Shown one piece after another: positions 1 through 4,852 of a DNA stretch of 5,057 nt. Location of the stretch: contig JAFTGG010000175.1 in NCBI GenBank assembly GCA_017458025.1, forward strand, positions 1 through 5,057. The letters are read 5' to 3'. How positions within the stretch are numbered: position 1 is the first letter of the stretch; every line of letters starts with the position of its first letter. The notes under the pieces are model-generated. The model made no database searches, was not told where the DNA came from, and was given only the letters and a program-made list of their open reading frames with translations. The position numbers and the translations under genes are program-made. This stretch comes from Oscillospiraceae bacterium. Its GTDB lineage: Bacteria; Bacillota; Clostridia; Oscillospirales; Oscillospiraceae.

Positions 1-551
1 AGCAGCGTGCAGGCGCACAGCGCCGCAATGCCGGCCAGAGCCAGCGCCGCGCACGCCTTCACCGTCGCCGTGCCGGAGCGGCTCAGCAGCGCCAGCGCGC
101 CCAGCGCCATAGCGAGCGCCGTCGCCTGCACCGAGAACTCCGCCTGATAGAACAGGTACACGATGCCGAGGATCAGCAGCACCGGCACGAGCACGCACAT
201 GACCGTGACGCTCACGGGGTAATAGTGGCGCATCACGAAGGATGTGAACGCGAAGAACGCGCCCACGCCCGCCAGAACGCCGCCCGCCTTGGCGAACCAC
301 GCCCGCTTCTCGCGCATCACGAGCAGCGCGACGCCCACCGCTAACAGCACCAGCGCGATCCAACGCGCCGCGCCGAGGAAATCATACCAGCCGAGCATCT
401 GCGAAATCGTCCCGCGCGCGTAATAGCGGTCGACCATCAGCAGATACCACTCCGCAACCAGCCCCGCGATCAGCAGAATCACCGCGCGGTTCATATTGCG
501 CTCGCTCTTTTGCTGGCGCGCGATACGCTTATCATTGGACTTCTGTGCCAT
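1..551 (-). CDS. Hypothetical multi-pass membrane protein (N-terminal part, C-terminus outside window)
   Basis: I do not recognise this gene. Reading leftward from the ATG at 551-549, the frame is open for 183 codons to the window edge, so the C-terminus is missing. The protein starts with a basic, polar stretch (MAQKSNDKRIARQQKSER) that should stay in the cytoplasm. About six hydrophobic segments follow, near residues 22-40, 62-79, 89-107, 112-133, 141-157 and 164-183. The loop between the first two is rich in aromatic and charged residues (DRYYARG, GWYDFLG). No catalytic motif or signal-peptidase site is visible. The start is supported by a GGAGG ribosome site 10 nt upstream. The gene is transcribed divergently from nrdD with about 260 bp between starts, so it could share regulation with it, but nothing else links the two. 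It looks like a small integral membrane protein of unknown function. The existence of the gene is fairly secure; the function is not. Confidence 0.8.
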   Translation of the reverse strand, partial: MAQKSNDKRIARQQKSERNMNRAVILLIAGLVAEWYLLMVDRYYARGTISQMLGWYDFLGAARWIALVLLAVGVALLVMREKRAWFAKAGGVLAGVGAFFAFTSFVMRHYYPVSVTVMCVLVPVLLILGIVYLFYQAEFSVQATALAMALGALALLSRSGTATVKACAALALAGIAALCACTL

Positions 552-561
552 TTATCTATAT

Positions 562-566
562 CCTCC
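562..566 (-). promoter_or_regulatory. Ribosome binding site of the leftward membrane-protein gene
   Basis: On the minus strand the sequence GGAGG sits 10 nt before the ATG at 551-549. It is a full Shine-Dalgarno core and fixes the start of a gene whose end is outside the window. The spacing is slightly long but acceptable. Confidence 0.75.
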
Positions 567-582
567 AAAGAGCTTTTAACAT

Positions 583-611
583 TTTATACAGGGAGCGTAA
601 GCGCTCCACAA
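583..611 (-). promoter_or_regulatory. Candidate leftward promoter for the membrane-protein gene
   Basis: Read on the minus strand, TTGTGG (611-606) and TATAAA (588-583) are separated by 17 nt. The -10 matches the sigma-A consensus at 5 of 6 positions; the -35 matches only at TTG. Transcription would begin near 576, about 25 nt ahead of the start codon. A second, weaker pair lies further upstream: TTGCAA at 646-641 and TAACAT at 623-618, again 17 nt apart. I prefer the proximal one for its -10, but neither is certain. Confidence 0.4.
592..607. repeat. Inverted repeat inside the leftward promoter spacer
   Basis: GGAGCG (592-597) and CGCTCC (602-607) are perfect reverse complements around a 4-nt centre (TAAG). 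The palindrome lies entirely between the -35 and -10 elements of the candidate leftward promoter, where an operator would block transcription. It is GC-rich within an otherwise AT-rich spacer. There is no T-run directly after it in either direction, so a terminator is unlikely. The regulator is unknown. Confidence 0.4.
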
Positions 612-656
612 CGCACTATGTTAGCAGAAAACTTGTCCGTTTGCAAGGTTAAATTC

Positions 657-678
657 GGGAACTTTTTGGGAAGTTTTA
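657..678. repeat. Imperfect 11-bp tandem repeat upstream of the nrdD promoter
   Basis: GGGAACTTTTT (657-667) is followed directly by GGGAAGTTTTA (668-678), agreeing at 9 of 11 positions. The period is about one helical turn. It lies 40-60 bp upstream of the nrdD -35 in a very AT-rich stretch. It could be a phased protein-binding or bent-DNA site, or chance in low-complexity sequence. Confidence 0.3.
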
Positions 679-692
679 CAAAATTCAAAAAA

Positions 693-747
693 TCTTAAAA
701 ATTTTTGTGAAACCCTCTTGACAACATTCTGTAAACCAGCCTATAAT
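693..747 (+). promoter_or_regulatory. Consensus sigma-A-type promoter of nrdD with UP-like A/T tract
   Basis: TTGACA (718-723) and TATAAT (742-747) are both perfect consensus hexamers, separated by 18 bp. Transcription should start near 754, leaving a leader of about 60 nt before the nrdD ATG at 814. Directly upstream (about 693-710) are runs of A and T resembling an UP element, which in sigma-70/sigma-A promoters contacts the RNA polymerase alpha subunits. The strength of this promoter implies that control comes from repression, in line with the palindromes that overlap it and follow it. Confidence 0.85.
705..724. promoter_or_regulatory. Rex-like imperfect inverted repeat over the nrdD -35
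   Basis: TTGTGAA (705-711) and TTGACAA (718-724) form an inverted repeat with 6 of 7 complementary positions and a 6-nt centre. The NADH-sensing repressor Rex binds TTGTGAA-type half-sites, and the right arm covers the -35 hexamer. Typical Rex sites have a 4-nt centre, so the spacing here is 2 nt too long. The right arm is also partly the TTGACA promoter element itself. I record it as a weak candidate only. Confidence 0.25.
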
Positions 748-751
748 GTGC
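736..751. promoter_or_regulatory. Weaker second NrdR-box candidate overlapping the nrdD -10
   Basis: CCAGCCTATAATGTGC agrees with the better NrdR-box candidate at 769-784 in 10 of 16 positions, keeping the CCA, TAT and TGTG blocks. The two start 33 bp apart, about three helical turns, close to the tandem arrangement known for NrdR, where boxes are usually separated by 15-16 bp; here the gap is 17 bp. Its position across TATAAT would give direct repression. Part of the match comes from the -10 element itself, so it is less certain than its partner. Confidence 0.45.
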
Positions 752-768
752 CTGTTCGTTTAGACAGA

Positions 769-784
769 CCACAATATCTTGTGT
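769..784. promoter_or_regulatory. Putative NrdR box (ribonucleotide reductase repressor site)
   Basis: CCACAATATCTTGTGT fits the 16-bp NrdR-box pattern of a CACAA...TTGTG palindrome around an AT-rich centre. NrdR is the zinc-finger/ATP-cone repressor that controls ribonucleotide reductase genes in most bacteria. The site lies about 15-30 nt downstream of the predicted transcription start of nrdD, inside its leader, where a bound repressor would block initiation or clearance. The gene downstream is exactly the expected target, which strengthens the call. No nrdR gene is in the window. Confidence 0.7.
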
Positions 785-800
785 TTATTTTGGGAAGCAA

Positions 801-805
801 AGGGG
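801..805 (+). promoter_or_regulatory. Ribosome binding site that sets the nrdD start
   Basis: AGGGG lies 8 nt upstream of the ATG at 814. The open frame extends upstream to a TTG at 718, but that codon is part of the -35 hexamer and no ribosome site precedes it, so 814 is the real start. The motif is within an 8-bp direct repeat, GGGAAGCA, at 792-799 and 803-810. Confidence 0.8.
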
Positions 806-813
806 AAGCAGCC

Positions 814-3012
814 ATGAAAGTCATCAAGCGCAACGGCGCGGAGGTCGAGTTCGACATCGTCAAGATCATCGCCGCGGTCACCAAGGCGAACAACGTCGTC
901 GACGAGGTGGAACGCATGACGCCGGTGCAGATCCAGCGCATCGCCGAGAGCGTCGAGCTCGAGTGCCAGAAGCTTGACCGCGCGCCGACCGTCGAGGAGA
1001 TTCAGGACTTTGTCGAAACGCACATCATGGCGCACGGCGCCTATGAGGTCGCCAAGCGCTATATCACCTACCGCTACAACCGTTCGCTGGTGCGCAAGTC
1101 CAACACGACGGACGACAAGATCCTCTCGCTCATCGAGTGCAACAACGAGGAAGCGAAGCAGGAGAACTCCAACAAGAATCCCGTCGTCAACTCCACGCAG
1201 CGCGACTACATGGCGGGCGAGGTCTCCCGCGACCTCACCAGCCGCGTCCTGCTCCCCGCCGACATCGTCAAGGCGCACGAGGAGGGCATTATCCACTTCC
1301 ACGACAGCGATTACTATGCCCAGCACATGCACAACTGCGACCTCGTCAACCTGGAGGACATGCTCCAGAACGGCACGGTCATCACCGGCACGCTGATCGA
1401 GAAGCCGCATTCCTTTGCCACCGCCTGCAACATCGCGACGCAGATCGTCGCGCAGGTCGCGAGCAACCAGTACGGCGGGCAGAGCATTTCGCTCACCCAC
1501 CTCGCGCCGTTCGTCGACATCAGCCGCCGGAAGATCCGCAAGACGGTGCTTTCCGAGATGGCGGACATCGGCTATATGCCCGGCGAGGAGAAGATCGCCG
1601 AGATCACCGAAAAGCGCCTGCGCGAGGAGATCCGCCGCGGTGTGCAGACCATTCAGTATCAGGTCGTCACGCTTCTGACCACCAACGGGCAGGCCCCGTT
1701 CATCACGGTGTTCATGTACCTCGGCGAGGCGGAGAACGAGCAGGAGAAGAAGGATCTTGCCCTCATCATCGAGGAAACGCTCGAACAGCGCTATGAGGGC
1801 GTCAAGAACGAGCAGGGCGTGTGGGTCACGCCGGCGTTCCCGAAGCTCATCTATGTGCTGGAGGAGGACAACATCCACGAGGATTCTCCGTATTATTATC
1901 TCACGGAGCTCGCCGCAAAATGCACGGCGCGCCGCATGGTGCCCGATTATATCAGCGAAAAGAAGATGCTTGAGCTCAAGGGCGACGTGTACGCCTGCAT
2001 GGGCTGCCGCAGCTTCCTCACGCCCGACCGCTTCACCGACGCGGGCGTCGGCAACATCGCGCACGCCGGCAGCTACAAGCCCGGCAAGCACAAGTATTAC
2101 GGCCGTTTCAATCAGGGCGTCGTCACGCTGAACCTGCCCGACATCGCGCTTTCCTCCGGCGGCAACATCGAGAAGTTCTGGACAATCTTCGACGAGCGCC
2201 TCGACCTCTGCTACCGCGCGCTGATGTGCCGTCACGAGCGGCTCAAGGGCACGCTCTCCGACGCCGCGCCGATCCTCTGGCAGTACGGCGCCTGCGCGAG
2301 GCTGCAAAAGGGCGAGCCCATCGACGAGCTGCTCTACCACGGCTATTCCACCATCTCGCTCGGCTACGCGGGGCTTTACGAGTGCGTCAAGTATATGACC
2401 GGCAAGAGCCACACCGACCCCGCCGCGAAGCCGTTTGCGCTGCAGGTCATGCAGTACATGAACGACGCGTGCAAGCGTTGGAGGGAGAAGCACAACATCG
2501 ACTTCTCCATCTACGGTACGCCGCTCGAATCCACGACCTACAAGTTCGCCAAGTGCCTGCAAAAGCGCTTCGGCATCATCGAGGGCATCACGGACAAGGG
2601 CTATATCACCAACAGCTACCACGTCCATGTGACCGAGGAGATCGACGCGTTCAGCAAGCTCAAGTTCGAGGCGGAGTTCCAGCACCTCTCCCCCGGCGGC
2701 GCGATCAGCTACGTCGAGGTCCCGAACATGCAGAACAACATCGAGGCCGTGCTGCAGGTGATGAAGTTCATCTATGAGAACATCATCTACGCCGAGCTGA
2801 ACACCAAGAGCGACTACTGCCAGGTCTGCGGCTGGGACGGCGAGATCGACATCGTCGACGACGGCGGCAAGCTCATCTGGAAGTGCCCGCGCTGCGGCAA
2901 CACCAACCAGGACAAGATGAACGTCGCCCGCCGTACCTGCGGCTATATCGGCACGCAGTTCTGGAATCAGGGCAGAACGCAGGAGATCAAGGAACGGGTG
3001 CTTCACCTTTAA
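814..3012 (+). CDS. nrdD: Anaerobic (class III) ribonucleoside-triphosphate reductase, catalytic subunit NrdD
   Basis: This cytosolic glycyl-radical enzyme reduces ribonucleoside triphosphates to dNTPs without oxygen. The 732-residue product is of normal family length and looks intact. Residues 1 to about 95 form an ATP-cone, the allosteric dATP/ATP domain, opening with VIKRNG and ending near YRYNRSLVR. The catalytic barrel follows, with IIHFHDSDY and HNCDLVNLEDML; C175 in the latter is the likely second active-site cysteine. MGCRS supplies the likely thiyl-radical cysteine C398, and the loop motif TPLES carries E572. A zinc site is formed by C669, C672, C691 and C694 (two CxxC pairs). The C-terminal motif RTCGYIG places the glycyl radical on G710, 22 residues from the end. 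M396 next to the thiyl cysteine, plus E572, suggests the formate-using subtype; this is inferred from the T4 enzyme. The start at 814 is chosen because the promoter lies upstream of it. The activase gene nrdG lies about 790 bp downstream, and NrdR regulation is likely. Confidence 0.97.
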   Translation: MKVIKRNGAEVEFDIVKIIAAVTKANNVVDEVERMTPVQIQRIAESVELECQKLDRAPTVEEIQDFVETHIMAHGAYEVAKRYITYRYNRSLVRKSNTTDDKILSLIECNNEEAKQENSNKNPVVNSTQRDYMAGEVSRDLTSRVLLPADIVKAHEEGIIHFHDSDYYAQHMHNCDLVNLEDMLQNGTVITGTLIEKPHSFATACNIATQIVAQVASNQYGGQSISLTHLAPFVDISRRKIRKTVLSEMADIGYMPGEEKIAEITEKRLREEIRRGVQTIQYQVVTLLTTNGQAPFITVFMYLGEAENEQEKKDLALIIEETLEQRYEGVKNEQGVWVTPAFPKLIYVLEEDNIHEDSPYYYLTELAAKCTARRMVPDYISEKKMLELKGDVYACMGCRSFLTPDRFTDAGVGNIAHAGSYKPGKHKYYGRFNQGVVTLNLPDIALSSGGNIEKFWTIFDERLDLCYRALMCRHERLKGTLSDAAPILWQYGACARLQKGEPIDELLYHGYSTISLGYAGLYECVKYMTGKSHTDPAAKPFALQVMQYMNDACKRWREKHNIDFSIYGTPLESTTYKFAKCLQKRFGIIEGITDKGYITNSYHVHVTEEIDAFSKLKFEAEFQHLSPGGAISYVEVPNMQNNIEAVLQVMKFIYENIIYAELNTKSDYCQVCGWDGEIDIVDDGGKLIWKCPRCGNTNQDKMNVARRTCGYIGTQFWNQGRTQEIKERVLHL

Positions 3013-3013
3013 T

Positions 3014-3045
3014 AAAAAAGAGGGGCTGTAGGCCCCCTCTTTTTT
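3014..3045 (+). terminator. Rho-independent terminator directly after nrdD
   Basis: A 12-bp perfect stem pairs AAAAAAGAGGGG (3014-3025) with CCCCTCTTTTTT (3034-3045) around an 8-nt loop (CTGTAGGC). The T-run is the right arm. It begins one base after the nrdD TAA. The A-run on the left means it could also work on the opposite strand. It ends 19 bp before the next gene, so it should cut most nrdD transcripts before the acyltransferase, nrdG and dut genes, unless read-through is used to set their level. Confidence 0.9.
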
Positions 3046-3050
3046 ATCGA

Positions 3051-3056
3051 AAGGAG
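3051..3056 (+). promoter_or_regulatory. Ribosome binding site that sets a TTG start
   Basis: AAGGAG lies 8 nt upstream of the TTG at 3065-3067. The match and spacing are near ideal, which is the main reason to accept TTG rather than the internal ATG at 3095, which would remove the conserved N-terminal RIEL..D motif. Confidence 0.8.
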
Positions 3057-3064
3057 AAACCGCT

Positions 3065-3793
3065 TTGGAACAGACAAAAAACCGCATCGAGCTGATGGAC
3101 GCCATGCGCGGGCTTGCGCTGTGCCTGATGGTCGTCCACCACTTCCTCTACGACCTCTGCGCGTTCTGCGGCGTGCCGTGGGTATGGTTCACCAATCCCG
3201 TGTTCGACGTGCTGCACTACTTTTTCGCGGGGCTGTTTATCCTGCTTTCGGGCGTCAGCTCCAACTTCTCGCGCAGCAACGTCAAACGCGGCCTCAAGGC
3301 GCTGGCGATCTCGCTCGGCATTACGCTCGTGACGTGGTTCATGGATATGCCCATCATATTCGGCGTGCTGCACCTGCTCGCGACGTGCATGCTGCTCTAC
3401 GGGCTGACGCAGAGGTTTTGGGAGACGCTCAACGCCAAGGCGCCGTGGGTCGCGCCCGTGATCTCCGTCACCGGCGCCGTCGCCACCGCGCGGCTCGTAA
3501 ACGGCGTGCCCGCGGCGCCCGGCGCGCCCTATGTCGGCAATTTCATCGGTCTGATCACGCCGGGCTTCTACTCGTCCGACTATTTCCCGCTGCTGCCGTG
3601 GAGCTTCGTGTTCCTGTTCGGAACCTGGGCGGGCAAGTACGTCCGCGCGGGGCGGCTGCCCAAGTGGTTCTACGCGGCGAAAGCGCCGCATCTCGCCGCC
3701 GTCGGGCGGCAGAGCCTTCTCATCTATGTGCTGCATCAGCCGGTTCTTTACGGCCTGACCATGCTCGGTCTGCTGCTTTTCAGCAAGGGGTAA
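3065..3793 (+). CDS. DUF1624 / heparan-alpha-glucosaminide N-acetyltransferase-like membrane protein
   Basis: This is a 242-residue integral membrane protein of the DUF1624 (HGSNAT catalytic domain-like) family. Its eukaryotic relative moves acetyl groups from cytosolic acetyl-CoA across a membrane onto a sugar; substrates of the bacterial members are mostly unknown. Family hallmarks are the N-terminal RIELMDAMRG (residues 7-16) followed by a first membrane segment with a His pair (H25-H26) and YDL, then FILLSGVSS (58-66), FGVLHLLA (99-106, H103), DYFPLLPW (172-179) and the C-terminal GRQSLLIYVLHQP (214-226, H224). About six to seven hydrophobic segments are visible. Translation starts at TTG behind a strong ribosome site. 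The gene follows the nrdD terminator and precedes nrdG by only 5 nt; its last codons contain the nrdG ribosome site, so the two are probably co-translated. No clear promoter is seen in the 19 bp after the terminator. Family assignment is good; role in this locus is unknown. Confidence 0.88.
   Translation: MEQTKNRIELMDAMRGLALCLMVVHHFLYDLCAFCGVPWVWFTNPVFDVLHYFFAGLFILLSGVSSNFSRSNVKRGLKALAISLGITLVTWFMDMPIIFGVLHLLATCMLLYGLTQRFWETLNAKAPWVAPVISVTGAVATARLVNGVPAAPGAPYVGNFIGLITPGFYSSDYFPLLPWSFVFLFGTWAGKYVRAGRLPKWFYAAKAPHLAAVGRQSLLIYVLHQPVLYGLTMLGLLLFSKG
3785..3790 (+). promoter_or_regulatory. nrdG ribosome binding site embedded in the upstream gene
   Basis: AAGGGG lies 8 nt before the nrdG ATG (3799) and doubles as the last two sense codons (Lys-Gly) of the acyltransferase gene. 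Ribosomes ending there would be placed at the nrdG start, which suggests translational coupling. Confidence 0.75.
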
Positions 3794-3798
3794 CGCTT

Positions 3799-4365
3799 AT
3801 GTATTACGGCGAAATCAAAGACTGCGACATCGCCAACGGCGAGGGCGTGCGCGTGACGCTGTTCGTCTCGGGCTGCACCAACGGCTGCAAGGGCTGCTTC
3901 CAGCCGCAGACGTGGGCGTTCGACTACGGCCGGCCCTTTACCGCCGAAACGGAGGCGAAGCTCCTCGCCATGCTCGCCCCGAACTATATCAACGGCCTGA
4001 CCCTGCTCGGCGGCGATCCGTTCGAGCCGGAGAACCAGCGCGCGCTGCTGCCCTTCCTGCGCCGCGTGCGCGAAAGGCTCCCGCGCAAAACCATCTGGGC
4101 GTTTACGGGCTTCACCTACGAGCAGTTGCTGGCCGACGGCTCCCACCCGCGCTGCGAGGCGACGGACGAGCTGCTGGCGCTGCTCGACGTGCTCGTGGAC
4201 GGGCCGTATGTCGAACAACTGCACGACATCTCGCTGCGCTTCCGCGGCTCGTCGAACCAGCGGCTCATCGACATGGGCGAGACGCGCAGGGCGGGCGAGG
4301 TCGTCCTCTGGGACGACCATATACCGACGTTCGACCATATCTCACACAACAGGGAGGAAGACTGA
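3799..4365 (+). CDS. nrdG: Anaerobic ribonucleotide reductase activating enzyme NrdG (radical SAM)
   Basis: NrdG uses a 4Fe-4S cluster and S-adenosylmethionine to abstract hydrogen from the NrdD C-terminal glycine, making the radical needed for reduction. The 188-residue product has the radical-SAM cluster motif CTNGCKGC with C26, C30 and C33, in the spacing and place expected for NrdG. It is preceded by the typical N-terminal YYGEIKDCDIANGEGVRV stretch. The SAM-binding GGDPF motif is at residues 71-75. Further family features are KTIWAFTGFTYEQL and the late LVDGPYVEQLHD, RGSSNQR and LW segments. The frame is open further upstream across the previous gene, but the ATG at 3799 is the first with a ribosome site and the right N-terminus. 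It lies 5 nt after the acyltransferase stop and 4 nt before dut, so these three genes form one unit. It is separated from its partner nrdD by a terminator and one gene, whereas nrdD and nrdG are often adjacent. Confidence 0.96.
   Translation: MYYGEIKDCDIANGEGVRVTLFVSGCTNGCKGCFQPQTWAFDYGRPFTAETEAKLLAMLAPNYINGLTLLGGDPFEPENQRALLPFLRRVRERLPRKTIWAFTGFTYEQLLADGSHPRCEATDELLALLDVLVDGPYVEQLHDISLRFRGSSNQRLIDMGETRRAGEVVLWDDHIPTFDHISHNREED
4352..4360 (+). promoter_or_regulatory. dut ribosome binding site inside the nrdG 3' end
   Basis: GGGAGGAAG lies 9 nt upstream of the dut ATG at 4370 and within the last codons of nrdG. The overlap again points to coupled translation along the acyltransferase-nrdG-dut unit. 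Confidence 0.7.
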
Positions 4366-4369
4366 CGCT

Positions 4370-4807
4370 ATGGCACAGGTGCAAGTGAAAAAGCTGGACG
4401 ACCGCGCGGTCCTGCCGACTTCCGGCTCCGCCTTCGCGGCGGGCTACGACCTTTACGCCTGCCTCGACGCCGACGTCATTATCGGGGGCCACGCGACGGC
4501 GATGATCCATACCGGCCTTGCCGTCGCGCTGCCGGAGGGCACGTTCGGCGCGGTGTTCGCGCGCAGCGGCCTCGCGATGAAGGAGGGGCTGCGCCCCGCG
4601 AATTGCGTCGGGGTCGTGGACAGCGATTACCGCGGCGAGCTGATGGTCGCGCTCCACAACGACAGTCCGGCCGCGAAGGTCGTAAAGCACGGGGAGCGCA
4701 TCGCGCAGATGGTGCTTCTGCCGTACCTGCCGATGGAGTTCGAGGAGGCCGGCGAGCTGCCCGCCACCGAGCGCGGCGCGGGCGGCTTCGGAAGCACCGG
4801 CAAATAA
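4370..4807 (+). CDS. dut: dUTP diphosphatase (dUTPase)
   Basis: Dut hydrolyses dUTP to dUMP and pyrophosphate, keeping uracil out of DNA and feeding thymidylate synthesis; the family acts as a cytosolic homotrimer with Mg2+. The 145-residue protein has normal length and all five conserved motifs in order: AAGYDLYA (residues 23-30), ARSGLA (64-69, phosphate contacts), GVVDSDYRGE (81-90, with D84 the likely water-activating residue and Y87 stacking on the uracil), GERIAQM (108-114), and the flexible C-terminal RGAGGFGSTG (135-144, F140 closing over the base). Motif 2 has Ala where many family members have Pro, which I take as ordinary variation. The start is the ATG behind GGGAGGAAG, 4 nt after nrdG; a longer upstream frame is nrdG sequence out of frame. 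Placement after nrdG makes sense because class III reductase produces dUTP directly from UTP. Confidence 0.96.
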   Translation: MAQVQVKKLDDRAVLPTSGSAFAAGYDLYACLDADVIIGGHATAMIHTGLAVALPEGTFGAVFARSGLAMKEGLRPANCVGVVDSDYRGELMVALHNDSPAAKVVKHGERIAQMVLLPYLPMEFEEAGELPATERGAGGFGSTGK

Positions 4808-4813
4808 AAAATA

Positions 4814-4852
4814 GGTAAAAAGAAGAACGGCTATGCCGTTCTTCTTTTTACC
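4814..4852. terminator. Strong bidirectional terminator between dut and the SDR gene
   Basis: An 18-bp perfect stem pairs 4814-4831 with 4835-4852 around a 3-nt loop (TAT). The core is GAAGAACGGC/GCCGTTCTTC, flanked by A-runs on the left (4817-4821) and T-runs on the right (4845-4849), so it gives a hairpin plus U-run on both strands. On the minus strand further T-rich sequence follows. It serves the convergent dut and SDR genes together. The SDR stop codon (4850-4848) lies within the right arm. Confidence 0.92.

Noticed and set aside
510..698. A 62-codon rightward frame across the divergent intergenic region
   Set aside because: It overlaps the start and ribosome site of the leftward gene and the AT-rich promoter region, has no ribosome site of its own, and its product resembles nothing known.
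754..813. Possible riboswitch (for example cobalamin) in the nrdD leader
   Set aside because: The leader is only about 60 nt and shows no conserved riboswitch core; the class III enzyme does not use cobalamin, and an NrdR site already explains control.
760..3105. A very long open frame (about 780 codons) antisense to nrdD
   Set aside because: It mirrors nrdD codon by codon. GC-rich codon use in the sense strand removes stop codons from this antisense frame. The product is a repetitive Ala/Val/Leu/Asp-rich string with no domain, and it has no ribosome site.
3121..3798. Upstream extension of the nrdG frame across the acyltransferase gene
   Set aside because: The stretch is an Arg/Ala-rich out-of-frame reading of the acyltransferase gene. 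NrdG proteins begin near MYYGEIKDCD, and the ATG at 3799 has its own ribosome site.
3044..4338. Several leftward frames antisense to the acyltransferase and nrdG
   Set aside because: They give low-complexity Arg/Ala/Gly/Glu-rich products with no motifs, as expected for shadows of GC-rich genes, and no ribosome sites support them.
4208..4369. Upstream extension of the dut frame into nrdG
   Set aside because: It is out-of-frame nrdG sequence rich in Ser/Arg. dUTPases are about 145 residues, which fits the ATG at 4370.
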